A stretch of 64,000 nucleotides of DNA from Azophilus sp965116165 (GTDB taxonomy: Bacteria; Pseudomonadota; Gammaproteobacteria; Pseudomonadales; Azotimanducaceae): the NCBI GenBank assembly GCA_965116165.1, contig OZ220484.1, positions 2,542,001 to 2,606,000 of the forward strand. The letters run 5' to 3'. Both the position numbers and the translations under genes were made by a program. Position 1 is the stretch's first letter. Each line of letters opens with the position of its first letter. A model generated the notes under the pieces. The model was not told the DNA's origin and made no database searches. It was given only the letters and a program-made list of their open reading frames with translations. Shown here one piece after another: positions 1-9,371 of the stretch.

Positions 1-2
1 GC

Positions 3-458
3 GCCTATATGAATCCCAATTTCGGCTGGAACAAATTGGTTCTCCAAGCCGGGTTCCTGACCGACTTCCAGAGGGAGAAAGCCCGTATCGTGCTCGACAA
101 CATCGACGAGAACATACACCTGATTAAGAAGCACGGCGTCGAGGTCACCTTCAATGTGGATGCATTCGGGCCCAGGGACATCTGGGAGAGCGTGAATATC
201 GCCGAGTTCACCGAGCGCCAGAGGTACTTTTCCAACCACCAGATCCTGCGCCAGGCCACATCGGTCACGGCGGGTCTCCTAGCTTTGTCCGGACGCCGCA
301 ATCCCTACCCCGGCAGGCTTGGTGTCATCGAGCCGGGTGCCTATGCCGACCTGCTGCTTATAGCGGCAAACCCGCTTGAGGACGCATCCGTCCTTGCCGA
401 CCCCCGCAACATTTCGCTGATCGTGAAAGACGGCCGGATTTACAAGAATGAACTTTGA
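3..458 (+). CDS. Amidohydrolase family protein, C-terminal part (5' end outside window)
   Basis: The reading frame is already open at the window edge, so this is the last ~150 residues of a longer protein. The end has the classic amidohydrolase C-terminal layout: a Gly-Val-Ile-Glu-Pro-Gly-Ala-Tyr-Ala-Asp-Leu stretch, an NPLED motif about 30 residues from the end, and a final strand IVKDGRIYKN. These form the small beta-sandwich that closes over the TIM-barrel metallohydrolase core. The metal ligands would lie upstream of the window, so substrate cannot be judged. An acyl-CoA dehydrogenase follows 104 bases later on the same strand, compatible with a shared catabolic operon. Confidence 0.8.
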   Translation, partial: AYMNPNFGWNKLVLQAGFLTDFQREKARIVLDNIDENIHLIKKHGVEVTFNVDAFGPRDIWESVNIAEFTERQRYFSNHQILRQATSVTAGLLALSGRRNPYPGRLGVIEPGAYADLLLIAANPLEDASVLADPRNISLIVKDGRIYKNEL

Positions 459-562
459 ACAGCCCAGTCAACCCATCGATATCATTCCCATTCGTTACGG
501 AATAACGGACGGATCCGACTCATAAAGCCGATTGGCGCGGTCGGCTGAACGCAAGGTTTCCT

Positions 563-1708
563 ATGGATTTTTCACCCACGGACGAACAGCGCATCGCCGT
601 CGATTCGTTCCGCCGTTTTCTCGACAGGGAAGTCGCTCCCCGGGTCGCCGAGTTCGATGACGCCTTCATACCCAGGGATGCCATGCGCGACCTGCTCCAA
701 AAACTGCTGCCCTTCGGCATGGGCAATGGGCTGGTCGACCAAGCGCACGGCGGCCTGGCTCTCGAGCCGCTTATGGTGGGCCTGCTGTTCGAGGAACTGG
801 CGCGGGTTTCGCCGGACCTCGCCATTGTGGCCCTTATCCAGATGGAAGCCGGATTGCTGCTTGGCGCCGGCTCGGAATCCATCCGGGCCAATTACCTTGC
901 TCCGCTGATCGGCGGCGAAAAATTCGCCTGTATCGGAATCAGCGAGCCGGAAGCCGGTTCGAATATCGCGCAAATCCGCAGCCGGGCGCGACGGGATGGC
1001 GACGGCTTCCGGCTTTCCGGCGAAAAACAGTGGATATCAAGCGGCCATTACTCGGATTTCTGCATCTGCGTCGCCCGGGACGAGGAAGGCCCCGGTGATG
1101 GCATAGGCCTGTTTATCGTTGACCGGGAAGCGGGTTACGAGAGCCGTAATATCCCCAAGATCGCCCTCAACCGGCAGTCGACAGCCCAGTTGCACTTCGA
1201 CGACGCGAACGTGCCGGCCGAGAACCTGCTCGTGGCGCCGGGTGAGGGGCTGAAACGGCTGATGGCGCTGCTTTCCGGCTCACGGCCACTGGTTGGGCTG
1301 CTGGCCGTGGGGGTTGCCCGGGCGGCGCTTGATCACTCCATCGACTACGCGAAATCCAGGGAGCAGCACGGCAAGGTCATCGCCCGCCATCAGTTGGTGC
1401 AGGCGCGCATCGCGGATATGGCGGTCAAGATCGATGCATCCCGGCTGCTGCTGTACCGGGCGCTCGATCTGGCCGGGCGCGGGAAGCGAAGCGAGTTGGA
1501 AAGCAGCATGGCCAAATACTTCGCAACGGAAGCCGCCTGCGAGGTCACCCGCCATGCCCTTGCCATCCATGGCGGCAACGGCGTGGCGCGGGAGTTTTCC
1601 GTCGAGGAACTGTATCGGGTGGCGCCCATCCTCGCCGTCACCGAGGGCACGCCGGAAATGCAGCAACTGATCATCGGCCGCGGCCTGCTCGGCGAATCGG
1701 CCTTTTAG
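563..1708 (+). CDS. Acyl-CoA dehydrogenase
   Basis: FAD-dependent alpha,beta-dehydrogenation of an acyl-CoA thioester, 381 residues, the usual family length. The N-terminal helical domain is followed by the middle beta domain, with CIGISEPEAGS near residue 115 and SGEKQWISSG near 150. The C-terminal helical domain has a QHGKVIARHQLVQ segment. The end reads TEGTPEMQQLIIGRGLL; the Glu near residue 361 in TEGT sits where the catalytic base of medium/short-chain enzymes lies. The ATG at 563 is preceded by AAGG. Substrate is not evident; neighbours suggest catabolism of a carboxylic acid. Confidence 0.9.
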   Translation: MDFSPTDEQRIAVDSFRRFLDREVAPRVAEFDDAFIPRDAMRDLLQKLLPFGMGNGLVDQAHGGLALEPLMVGLLFEELARVSPDLAIVALIQMEAGLLLGAGSESIRANYLAPLIGGEKFACIGISEPEAGSNIAQIRSRARRDGDGFRLSGEKQWISSGHYSDFCICVARDEEGPGDGIGLFIVDREAGYESRNIPKIALNRQSTAQLHFDDANVPAENLLVAPGEGLKRLMALLSGSRPLVGLLAVGVARAALDHSIDYAKSREQHGKVIARHQLVQARIADMAVKIDASRLLLYRALDLAGRGKRSELESSMAKYFATEAACEVTRHALAIHGGNGVAREFSVEELYRVAPILAVTEGTPEMQQLIIGRGLLGESAF

Positions 1709-1919
1709 GCCACCCGCGATCCCACCATCGCGCCGTCTTCGGCACCAAGCACGCTTGTGTACGGAATACCGCGTCCTGCTAGAAATACCAATAGGCAGAC
1801 GCACAGCCATTCAATTGCAGGATGGCCCGAGGTTTGAACGCCGCCTTGAGGGTTGATATGGCCTCGCCTTTTCGGACAGTATGCGTCCCTCGGCAATCAT
1901 ACATGTTAAAATTTCCGCG

Positions 1920-4189
1920 ATGAGTCCGCTGGACCGCCTTCTTGAGTCCTACCGGACCGCCGCCATCAGCGAACGCGACAAGGGTACGGCGTTCGAGAAG
2001 CTGGTCGCCGACCCGGTGCAGGCGAAACGCTTCGCCCGCGTCGAACCCTGGCCCGACTGGACGCGCCGCCGGCAACAGGACCGCCGCGACACCGGTATCG
2101 ACCTTGTGGCAACACGCCATGACGGCGGTCTCGCCGCCATCCAGTGCAAGTTCTTCGACGCCGACCGGAGCATCCGCAAGGAGGATATCGACAGTTTCAT
2201 CTCGGCCTCCGCAAAGCACGCGTTCGTCGAACGACTGATCGTCGAGACCACGGATGTGCCGTGGAGCCAGAACGCGGAGACAATGCTGCGCGGCCAGACG
2301 ATATCCACCACGCGCATCGGCCTCCGCGCCTTGCGGGACAGCGGGGTGGACTGGTCGGCCTTCGCAGCCACGGGCGATATCCCACAACCTACCCCGAAGG
2401 CCCTGCGCCCCGACCAGACTGAGGCGCTGGAGAAGGTGCGGGCTGGCCTCGCCACCGCCGACCGGGGCAAGCTCATCATGGCCTGCGGCACGGGAAAGAC
2501 ACTGACCGGCCTGCGCATCGCCGAGGAACTGGCCGGTCCCGGCGGGCATGTCCTGTTCCTCGTGCCGTCGCTCGCGCTGATGGCGCAGACGGTGCGCGAA
2601 TGGTGCGCCGACGTGGTTGTTCCGCTCGCCGCCTTCGCCGTGTGCTCTGACACCCAGGTGGGCAGACGGCGCCGGAGCCGGGATGATGTCGCGGAACTTG
2701 AAGTTACCGATCTTGAGTTTCCGGCGACGACGGACGCGACTTCTCTCTCGCGGGCGGTCGCCGCAGCGGACGCGGACTCCATGCGCGTCGTGTTCGCGAC
2801 CTACCAGTCGATTTCCGCGGTCGCCGCCGGTCAGGCTAATCACGGCCTTCCCGAGTTCGATCTGATCGTCTGCGACGAGACCCACCGCACCACCGGCGCG
2901 ACATTTGCCGGCGAGGACCAGTCGAACTTTGTGAAGGTGCACGACAACGAAGCCATCCGGGGCCGCAAGCGCCTTTACATGACGGCGACACCTCGCATCT
3001 ATGGCGAGAACGCGAAGTCCAGGGCGCGCGATGCACAGGCCGTCCTTGCATCTATGGATAACCCAGACCTTTACGGCGAATTACTGTTTCACCTCGGCTT
3101 CGCGCAGGCGGTCGAGAACGGCATCCTAACCGACTACCGGGTGATCGTTCTGGCCATGGACGAGGGTCAGGTGAGCACTGCGGTGCAGAAACGCCTCGCC
3201 GACGAAAATTCGGAGCTCAAGCTCGACGACGCGACAAAGATCATCGGTTGCTGGAGGGCCCTGTCAAAAACCGGCCTTGATGGAGCCGCCGCGGACGACC
3301 CCGGACCGATGCGCCGCTCCCTGGCGTTCTGCCGCAGTATCGCCAGCTCAAAGCTGGTTTGCGGCGAGTTCGAGCAGGTGGTTTCGGAATTCCAGTCCGA
3401 AATCAGCGGCGGCTATCGAAACGGGGTCTCCTGCGAGGTTCGGCATGTGGACGGCACCCATAAGGCCCGCGAGCGTGGCCGGAGGCTCGACTGGCTCAAG
3501 GAGGACGCGGGTGCAAACGTCTGCCGGATTCTGAGCAATGCGCGCTGCCTGACCGAAGGCGTCGACGTGCCGGCGCTCGACGCGATCCTGTTCCTGCATC
3601 CGCGCAACAGCCAGATCGATGTCGTGCAGGCGGTCGGACGGGTGATGCGCAAGGCACCCGGCAAGCGGATGGGCTACGTCATCCTGCCGGTCGGCGTTCC
3701 GCCCGGGGTGCCGGCGGATGTGGCGCTCGGCGACAACGAGAAGTACCGCGTCGTCTGGCAGATTCTGAACGCGTTGCGCGCCCATGACGAAAGGCTCGAC
3801 GGCAGGCTGTCCGAGCTGCGGGCGGTGACGGCGACGGTGGAAGAGCTGCCGGGCCGCTACCGGACTCGCGGTTCGGGGATCGGCCGGGGAGGCGGCTCCG
3901 AAGGCGAGGGAGATCAGGATGAAAAACAGCAGAAGCTGGCCCTGGTCGTCGACGACTTCTCGCGCGCCGTGATGGCGAAGATCGTCGAGAAGTGCGGCAC
4001 GCGCGATTATTGGGAAGACTGGGCGAAGGACGTGGCCGAAATCGCGGAGCGTCACGTCACCCGGATCGCGAGCCTCGTGGCGCGGCCCGGCAGCGACGCC
4101 CGGTCGTTCTTCGAGGATTTTCTCAAGGAACTGCGCGACGACCTCAACGAGTCCGTCACGGAAAGCGACGCCGTCGAGATGCCGGCGCA
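1920..4189 (+). pseudogene. Type ISP-like restriction-modification enzyme, N-terminal half (nuclease + helicase), split by the inserted element
   Basis: About 757 residues from the ATG at 1920 (an in-frame codon at 1881 is less likely). Order: a helical N-terminus; an Mrr-like PD-(D/E)XK nuclease (GIDLVA, then AIQCKFF, residues ~60-85); a superfamily 2 helicase with Walker A MACGTGKTLTGLR, Walker B VCDETHRT and a C-terminal lobe with VQAVGRVMRKAPGKR. Homologous single-chain enzymes continue with a linker ending in DAVEM-x-AQHLIT and then a methyltransferase. Here the family sequence stops at DAVEMPA (position 4189) and resumes at 43999 as AQHLITCPVFDALF. The frame stays open to 4403, so a truncated product with about 71 foreign residues is possible. 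Restriction by the truncated form without its methyltransferase would be dangerous, so it is probably inactive or silent. Confidence 0.9.
4183..4189. repeat. Left copy of 7-base direct repeat (putative att core)
   Basis: CGGCGCA, matching 43997-44003. It lies exactly where the interrupted gene stops matching its family. The length fits the 6-8 base crossover region of a tyrosine recombinase. Confidence 0.7.
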
Positions 4190-4193
4190 CCAG

Positions 4194-4212
4194 TTGCCGG
4201 GAACGCCGGCAA
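4194..4212. promoter_or_regulatory. Inverted repeat at the left end of the element
   Basis: TTGCCGG-GAACG-CCGGCAA, perfect 7-base arms with a 5-base loop, 5 bases inside the left direct repeat and 49 bases before the relaxase start. It could be a recombinase arm site, part of an oriT recognised by the adjacent relaxase, or a hairpin in the relaxase leader. The sequence alone does not decide. Confidence 0.45.
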
Positions 4213-4260
4213 CCGGTCCGGGGAGGATCGCGGCAAGGCCTCCGGCTGCGACTGGATGTA

Positions 4261-7179
4261 ATGGTCGTTTCGGTCGGCGCCGTCGCCTCGCCCGCCCAGG
4301 GCGTGTCCTACTACGAGCGCGACGGCTACTACGCAAAGGACGATCCCGCGCACAGGGAAGCCAGCGCCTGGGCCGGCATGGGCGCTGCGGAACTGGGCCT
4401 TGAGGGTCCGGTCGATCCGGAACTGTTCAGGGCCGTGCTCGAAGGCCGTGTGCCGGACGGCTCGGGCAAAGGTCTCGAGCGCGTGGACCGCGACGGAAAC
4501 CGCACCCACCGCCCCGGCCGCGACCTGACGTTCTCCGCTCCGAAGTCTGTATCGCTCGCTGCGCTTGTCGGTGGCGACGAACGCGTGGTCAAGGCTCACG
4601 GCCGGGCGGTGGCGAGTGCGCTCGCCTGGGTCGAGACCCGCCTGCGGGATCCGCAGACCGGACGGATGGTCCGCTCGGGCAACCAGAAGACGGTCGTCGC
4701 CACGTTCCGGCATGATGCGTCCCGCAACCTCGACCCCCAACTCCACACCCATGCCGTGCTCGCCAACATGGTGCGGGGACAGGACGGCAAGTGGCGCACC
4801 ATGGCCAACGAATCGCTCTACCGCCAGCAGAAGCTGATCGGCATGGTTTACCGCAGCGAACTCGCGCAGGCGCTTGCCCGGCTCGGCTACCGGACAGAGA
4901 AGAGTCATGCCGACGGACGGTTCGAGATCGCGGGAGTGCCGAGGCGGGTCATCGAAGCGTTCTCGACCCGGCGCGCCGAGATCGAGGCGGCGGTGGCCGG
5001 GCGCGGCGCCGGAGACACGGCCACGAACCCGCGCCTTGCCGAACGCGCGGCGCTGATGACCCGGGCGCACAAGCGCGATGTGGACAAGGCGGCATTGCGC
5101 GGAAGCTGGCAGCGTCATGCCGTTGGACCCGGGTTCGATGCGCAGGCGCTGGTCGCCGACGCCCGCTCGCGGGACGCAGCACGGGAGGCGGACGCCGTGT
5201 CGCGGGAAGCGCCGTCCACTGGCAGCGCTGCCGGACAGGCGGAGCGCATACGGCCGGAAGGCGCGGCCAAGACACGGGCGGGCGAGGCCGCGGCATGGGC
5301 GCTCGCCCATCTCGCCGAGCGCGAGGCCGTGTTCTCTCGCTCCGAATTGCTGGCCGCCACACTTGCCTGGCGTCCCGGCGAGGTCTCCATCGCAGAGGCG
5401 GAACAGGCGATCGGCGAGCTCGGCAAGACCGGCGCGCTCCATGCTGCGCCCGCGCATCCATCGGGCGACGGACTCACCACCGACAAAGCACTTGCCGACG
5501 AACGCGAAACCATCGGATTGATGCGCTCCGGACAGGCCCGGGGCCGGCCCGTGATGCGAAGCTGGATGGCGAGCACGCGATTGCACAGGGGCGCGCTGAC
5601 CCACGGCCAGCGCGAGGCGGTCAAGCTCATCCTCGGCGCGAAGGACCGGGTGGTGGGCGTGCAGGGCTACGCCGGCACTGGCAAGACCACGATGCTGAAC
5701 CGGGCGCGCGCACTCGCCGAACGCCAGGGCTACCGCATGATCGGCCTCGCGCCTTCAGCCTCGGCGGCGCAGACGCTCGGCCGGGAAGCGGGCATCGAAA
5801 GCGAGACGCTCCAGCTCTTCCTCGCCCGCAACGCCGGCGTCGCCGGGGGCCGCCTCACGAAGAAAGGCGAACGGCAGATGCGCGCGGCGTTCGCGAAGAC
5901 CGTCCTGGTGGTCGACGAGGGCTCGCTCGCCTCCACCGTCCAGGCCCGCGACCTGCTCCGGATCGCAGGCATCCTTCGCATCCCCCGGGTGGTGCTGGTC
6001 GGCGACTCGAAGCAACTCGACGCGGTCGACGCCGGCAAGCCGTTCGCCCAACTCCAGCAGGCCGGCATGAAGACCGCCGTCATGGACGAGATCATGCGCC
6101 AGCGCGACCCCGCCCTGAAGGAAGCCGTCGAGGCGAGTCTGGCAGGCGAGATCGGCAGGGCGTTCGACAAACTCGGATCCGACATCGCCCAGGTCAAGGC
6201 CGACAATATCGCAGGCGCGGTCGCCGCGCGCTGGCTCGCGCTCGCGCCGCAAGACCGCGAGCGCACCGGGGTGATGGCGCCGAGCCACGAACTGCGCCAG
6301 ACCGTCAACGGCCATATCCGTGAGCGCCTCGCCCGCGAGGGCCGAATCCACGGACCCGCCCTGCGGACCGACCGTCTGGTCTCGAAGGGCTACACCAACG
6401 CCGAAAAGGCGCTCGCCGGCAACTACGCGCCGGGCGATGTGGTCGCCTTCCACCGGCCTTACAAGCGGGTCGGGGTCGGGAAGGGCAACGAACGGCGGAT
6501 CCTGGAAGTCGATCACGAACGCAGGGAAGTGCTGCTTGAGGGAAGCGACGGAGGCGCCGTGCGCTGGAAACCGGGTGAGATCGCCGGACGGCGCGGCGGC
6601 AGCGAGGTCTACAGGATCGAGGGAATCGAACTGCGCGCTGGCGACCGCATCCGCTGGACCCGCAACGACAAGGCGCTCGGACTCGTCAACAGCGGAACTG
6701 CCGAAATCACCGAGGTGAAGGACAACCGGGTGTCGTTCCGGCTTGAAGACGGGCGCACACTGAGTCTGGGCGAAGGCGACCCGCAACTGCGCCATCTCGA
6801 CCACGCCTGGGCCTCGACCGTACACGCCTTCCAGGGGCGTACCGTCGACAACGTGATCGCTGCCATGGAGGCGAACCATCCGAAACTGACCACTCAGAAG
6901 AGCTTCTATGTCGAGATCAGCCGCGTGCGCGATCGCGCCGAACTCGTCACCGACGACGCGAAAGCGCTGCGCGAACAACTGGAGGCCGTCACCGGCGAGC
7001 GCATCGCAGCGCTGGAAGGAATCGGGGAAATTGTCAGGGAACAAGCGAGCGATACAGGGAATGCAAAACTGCAAAATGATCGTGAGCCCGAGCGCACACC
7101 CGAGCGAAATGTCGCCAGGGAACGGTCAAGTTCGACGCTGGAAAGGGGTCGCGAAACCGGGATGGATCTTGGCTTATAG
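4261..7179 (+). CDS. MobF-family (TrwC/TraI-type) conjugative relaxase-helicase
   Basis: 972 residues. Relaxase domain about 1-300: Tyr-rich N-terminus (VSYYERDGYY, residues ~16-25) supplies the nicking tyrosine, and LDPQLHTHAVL near residue 160 is the metal-binding histidine cluster. The second half is a RecD-like superfamily 1 helicase: Walker A GYAGTGKTTML near 470, VVDEGS, then VGDSKQL and WASTVHAFQGRTVDNV. Family role: nicks oriT, stays covalently bound to the DNA and unwinds it for transfer. It begins 72 bases inside the left junction, and its first 143 bases overlap the read-through frame of the broken R-M gene, whose promoter might drive it. The start lacks a strong Shine-Dalgarno sequence. 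The C-terminus after ~920 is a short charged tail, so the protein looks complete. Confidence 0.92.
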   Translation: MVVSVGAVASPAQGVSYYERDGYYAKDDPAHREASAWAGMGAAELGLEGPVDPELFRAVLEGRVPDGSGKGLERVDRDGNRTHRPGRDLTFSAPKSVSLAALVGGDERVVKAHGRAVASALAWVETRLRDPQTGRMVRSGNQKTVVATFRHDASRNLDPQLHTHAVLANMVRGQDGKWRTMANESLYRQQKLIGMVYRSELAQALARLGYRTEKSHADGRFEIAGVPRRVIEAFSTRRAEIEAAVAGRGAGDTATNPRLAERAALMTRAHKRDVDKAALRGSWQRHAVGPGFDAQALVADARSRDAAREADAVSREAPSTGSAAGQAERIRPEGAAKTRAGEAAAWALAHLAEREAVFSRSELLAATLAWRPGEVSIAEAEQAIGELGKTGALHAAPAHPSGDGLTTDKALADERETIGLMRSGQARGRPVMRSWMASTRLHRGALTHGQREAVKLILGAKDRVVGVQGYAGTGKTTMLNRARALAERQGYRMIGLAPSASAAQTLGREAGIESETLQLFLARNAGVAGGRLTKKGERQMRAAFAKTVLVVDEGSLASTVQARDLLRIAGILRIPRVVLVGDSKQLDAVDAGKPFAQLQQAGMKTAVMDEIMRQRDPALKEAVEASLAGEIGRAFDKLGSDIAQVKADNIAGAVAARWLALAPQDRERTGVMAPSHELRQTVNGHIRERLAREGRIHGPALRTDRLVSKGYTNAEKALAGNYAPGDVVAFHRPYKRVGVGKGNERRILEVDHERREVLLEGSDGGAVRWKPGEIAGRRGGSEVYRIEGIELRAGDRIRWTRNDKALGLVNSGTAEITEVKDNRVSFRLEDGRTLSLGEGDPQLRHLDHAWASTVHAFQGRTVDNVIAAMEANHPKLTTQKSFYVEISRVRDRAELVTDDAKALREQLEAVTGERIAALEGIGEIVREQASDTGNAKLQNDREPERTPERNVARERSSSTLERGRETGMDLGL

Positions 7180-7251
7180 CGCACATTTTCAGAGGATCCC
7201 GAAGTGGCCGGTGTGTTACACTTTTGATCGCATCACTCAGGAGTTCAGCCA

Positions 7252-7476
7252 GTGACAACAAAGAATCAGCATGTTGTCCCGCGCGGGGGCAAGTGGGCGG
7301 TTCGCAAGACAGGCGCTGAAAGGGTTACGCGTCACTTCAACACCCAGCGCGAGGCGATCAGGGTTGCCCGGAAAATCGCCCGCAATCAGGGTGGCGAGGT
7401 GTTCATCTACGGACGGGATGGCCGCATTCGCAAGCGCGATTCCTGCGGGCACGATTCCTTCTCGCCACGCGGATAG
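7252..7476 (+). CDS. DUF2188 domain protein
   Basis: 74 residues with the DUF2188 pattern: HVVPRGGKWAVRKTGAERVT, then a block of aliphatic and basic residues and EVFIYGRDGRIRKRDS. Small basic proteins of this family are widespread and usually described as unknown. The GTG start at 7252 is supported by CAGGAG at 7238-7243. It sits between the relaxase and the TIR-like gene (6 bases to the next start), so the two small genes are probably co-transcribed. No function is assigned. Confidence 0.8.
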   Translation: MTTKNQHVVPRGGKWAVRKTGAERVTRHFNTQREAIRVARKIARNQGGEVFIYGRDGRIRKRDSCGHDSFSPRG

Positions 7477-7482
7477 CGCCAT

Positions 7483-8118
7483 TTGCCACAGGACGACAAC
7501 TTTGATCGAAATGTCTTCGTAAACTGCCCGTTAGACGAAGATTACGATCACATTCTTCAGGCCGTGCTTTTTTGCCTTGTGCGGTTCGGTCTCAAACCGC
7601 GGATCGCTACCGAGCGCAGCGACGCTGGCGAACCTCGTATCAACAAGATACTGGATCTTGTTCAGTCGTCCCGATACTCCATTCATGATCTTTGCCGGTG
7701 CCAGGCCCGGCATGAGGGTGAATACTACCGACTCAACATGCCTTTCGAGCTGGGCCTGGACTTCGGATGCCGACGCTACGGCGCAGGGCGGTTGAAGGAC
7801 AAGGTAATCCTTGTGCTGGAGGCAGAGCGGTACCGCTATCAAGCGGCAATCTCGGACCTCGCTGCTTCGGATATTGAAGCCCATCATGGTAATTACCAAC
7901 TCGCCGTCAGAAAGGTTCGGAACTGGCTTGCCGGAATGTCTGGTTTCGAGAGTGTCGGCGCCAAGCGAGTGTTAGCCGACTACGAGGACTTCCAGGAATG
8001 GCATGTCGAGCGGCAGCACAAGCTCGGGTTCTCGGAAGATGACATCCGGGATTATTCCGCCGCCGAACTCCTGCGCGCCATGTCCGATTGGCAACAACGG
8101 TACCCCAAGGTTTCTTGA
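7483..8118 (+). CDS. TIR-like putative nucleotide-binding protein, possible defence effector
   Basis: 211 residues from a TTG start. The N-terminus NVFVNCPLDEDYDHILQAV is the first beta strand and helix of a TIR/SLOG-like alpha-beta fold. It is followed by ERSDAGEPRINKILDLVQSS, SRYSIHDLCRC and NMPFELGLDFG, the block order of a common family in which the strand-loop-helix units line a nucleotide pocket. The usual family start is a FVNCPFD-like motif. I recognise the family only as a sporadically distributed, defence-island-associated group. Placement directly after DUF2188 and beside CBASS supports a defence role by association. NADase activity is conceivable but untested; a pure nucleotide sensor is the alternative. 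Confidence 0.6.
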   Translation: MPQDDNFDRNVFVNCPLDEDYDHILQAVLFCLVRFGLKPRIATERSDAGEPRINKILDLVQSSRYSIHDLCRCQARHEGEYYRLNMPFELGLDFGCRRYGAGRLKDKVILVLEAERYRYQAAISDLAASDIEAHHGNYQLAVRKVRNWLAGMSGFESVGAKRVLADYEDFQEWHVERQHKLGFSEDDIRDYSAAELLRAMSDWQQRYPKVS

Positions 8119-8152
8119 CGCCACTGATGCAACTAACAGACGAAGTAAAAAG

Positions 8153-8192
8153 TGAATCCTACGCTTGCGTAAGCATAGTGAAAGTGGATTCA
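8153..8192. other. Inverted repeat with nested hairpin between convergent genes
   Basis: TGAATCC at 8153-8159 pairs with GGATTCA at 8186-8192, and GCTT-GCGT-AAGC nests inside. It lies in the 252-base gap between the TIR-like gene and the CBASS effector, which converge. There is no T-run, so it is at best a weak bidirectional terminator. The rest of 8119-8370 shows no gene. Confidence 0.3.
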
Positions 8193-8370
8193 TTGCAATA
8201 CGAGCGCATTCCAAGCCGTTGCCGTCGGCAATTCTTACTGCGGTCAGGCCAGATGTGGATTTCATCCACAGTTAGCAGGCAGGTGGCCAGATCCCAAATC
8301 ACCGCCCAAGCGCCGTCGATATTGTGCATAGGCCCAACCTTGACGTTACCGGGGATCACGCAAGCCCACG

Positions 8371-9210
8371 TCAGCCCCGACTCTCGTTCATCGACAACGT
8401 CTCACCCCAAACACGCTGCAGCGAACTCTCGTGCCAGCGCTTAAACCAGTCTGGGATAAGTGGGCCTTCTTTACGCACGTATTGATAGCCCGAAACGGCG
8501 GCCATCAGCCTAGGGGTGGCGGATATGTCGTTGGCTTGATCCAAGAGCCCTGTGAGACTTTCCATTGACTCCCTCGCTGCCATGCTCAACCCGCGGTATT
8601 TCACTCCTAGGTTGAAAGTGTCCAGCAGGACGATTAAACAGATGGCCAACCCATACGCTCGCCAAGAAATCTCCGACGCATGGGTGGTGTCTGTCTCGCC
8701 ATCCACCTCCAAAACCCCCAGCACAAATACTGACACCGCTGCCAAGACCCCCATAACGATGAAGACCAACTTCGATGCCTTTTTTGCTAGCTGCTCGGTC
8801 CACCAAGCCGACTCAATTACCATTTTGATGAAAAGAGAATATGAGGGGTTACCTGACGCTTCGTAGTAATTGTCGTCGCCCACGGAGTTGACATGTTTCT
8901 TGAATCCGCGAGAGTACTTCGAATTCAGGTCGGCCAATTTCACCGTGTCGATCTCGTGGCCGATGCCCCTTTTGAATTCAATTGCCCGCAGAATCCATTC
9001 CGCATCTCCCCGATAGCATTCTGACCACCAAAGGCACATCCTTCCGAAAATCGCCAGCACAGCTGCGGCCAGCGGTCCCCATTCTTGCGAGCCAATCAGA
9101 CACGCGACCGGGAAGGCCACAATAGCGAGATAGCCAAATGCAACGCTGAAACCCCACCGAAGCTTCGCTTGAGAAAACACCCAACCCCGAAGCCGATGAA
9201 TATTCTCCAT
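8371..9210 (-). CDS. CBASS four-transmembrane effector (S-4TM-like)
   Basis: 279 residues from the ATG at 9210, chosen because GGTGGG stands 6 bases upstream; in-frame starts at 9231 and 9255 are possible. Two hydrophobic segments near residues 21-60 (VAFGYLAIVAFPVACLIG; LAAAVLAIFGRMCLWW) and two near 150-205 (LVFIVMGVLAAVSVFVLG; YGLAICLIVLLDTFNLG) give four membrane spans separated by a ~85-residue soluble region. The architecture matches SMODS-associated 4TM effectors, which are thought to open the inner membrane when a cyclic nucleotide binds. It is the last gene of the minus-strand CBASS operon, 161 bases after the CD-NTase. The effector class is inferred from topology and context. Confidence 0.75.
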   Translation of the reverse strand: MENIHRLRGWVFSQAKLRWGFSVAFGYLAIVAFPVACLIGSQEWGPLAAAVLAIFGRMCLWWSECYRGDAEWILRAIEFKRGIGHEIDTVKLADLNSKYSRGFKKHVNSVGDDNYYEASGNPSYSLFIKMVIESAWWTEQLAKKASKLVFIVMGVLAAVSVFVLGVLEVDGETDTTHASEISWRAYGLAICLIVLLDTFNLGVKYRGLSMAARESMESLTGLLDQANDISATPRLMAAVSGYQYVRKEGPLIPDWFKRWHESSLQRVWGETLSMNESRG

Positions 9211-9371
9211 TTCTATCCCACCAATGGTCATGCAAGCCCAACTCCAATGCTCCAAACTGCCTCACGACTAATAATCGTTCGGCAGTCGGCTGCACCGCTG
9301 TTCCCTGCACAACCTGTATTCCTGCTATTGTTCGTGTTCATCCAAGTGATGTCGTTAGGTTCGGTCATGTC

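Noticed and set aside
4190..4403. Continuation of the helicase frame beyond the junction as a natural C-terminus
   Set aside because: The residues after 4189 match no part of the enzyme family and overlap the relaxase coding start; the true continuation is at 43999.
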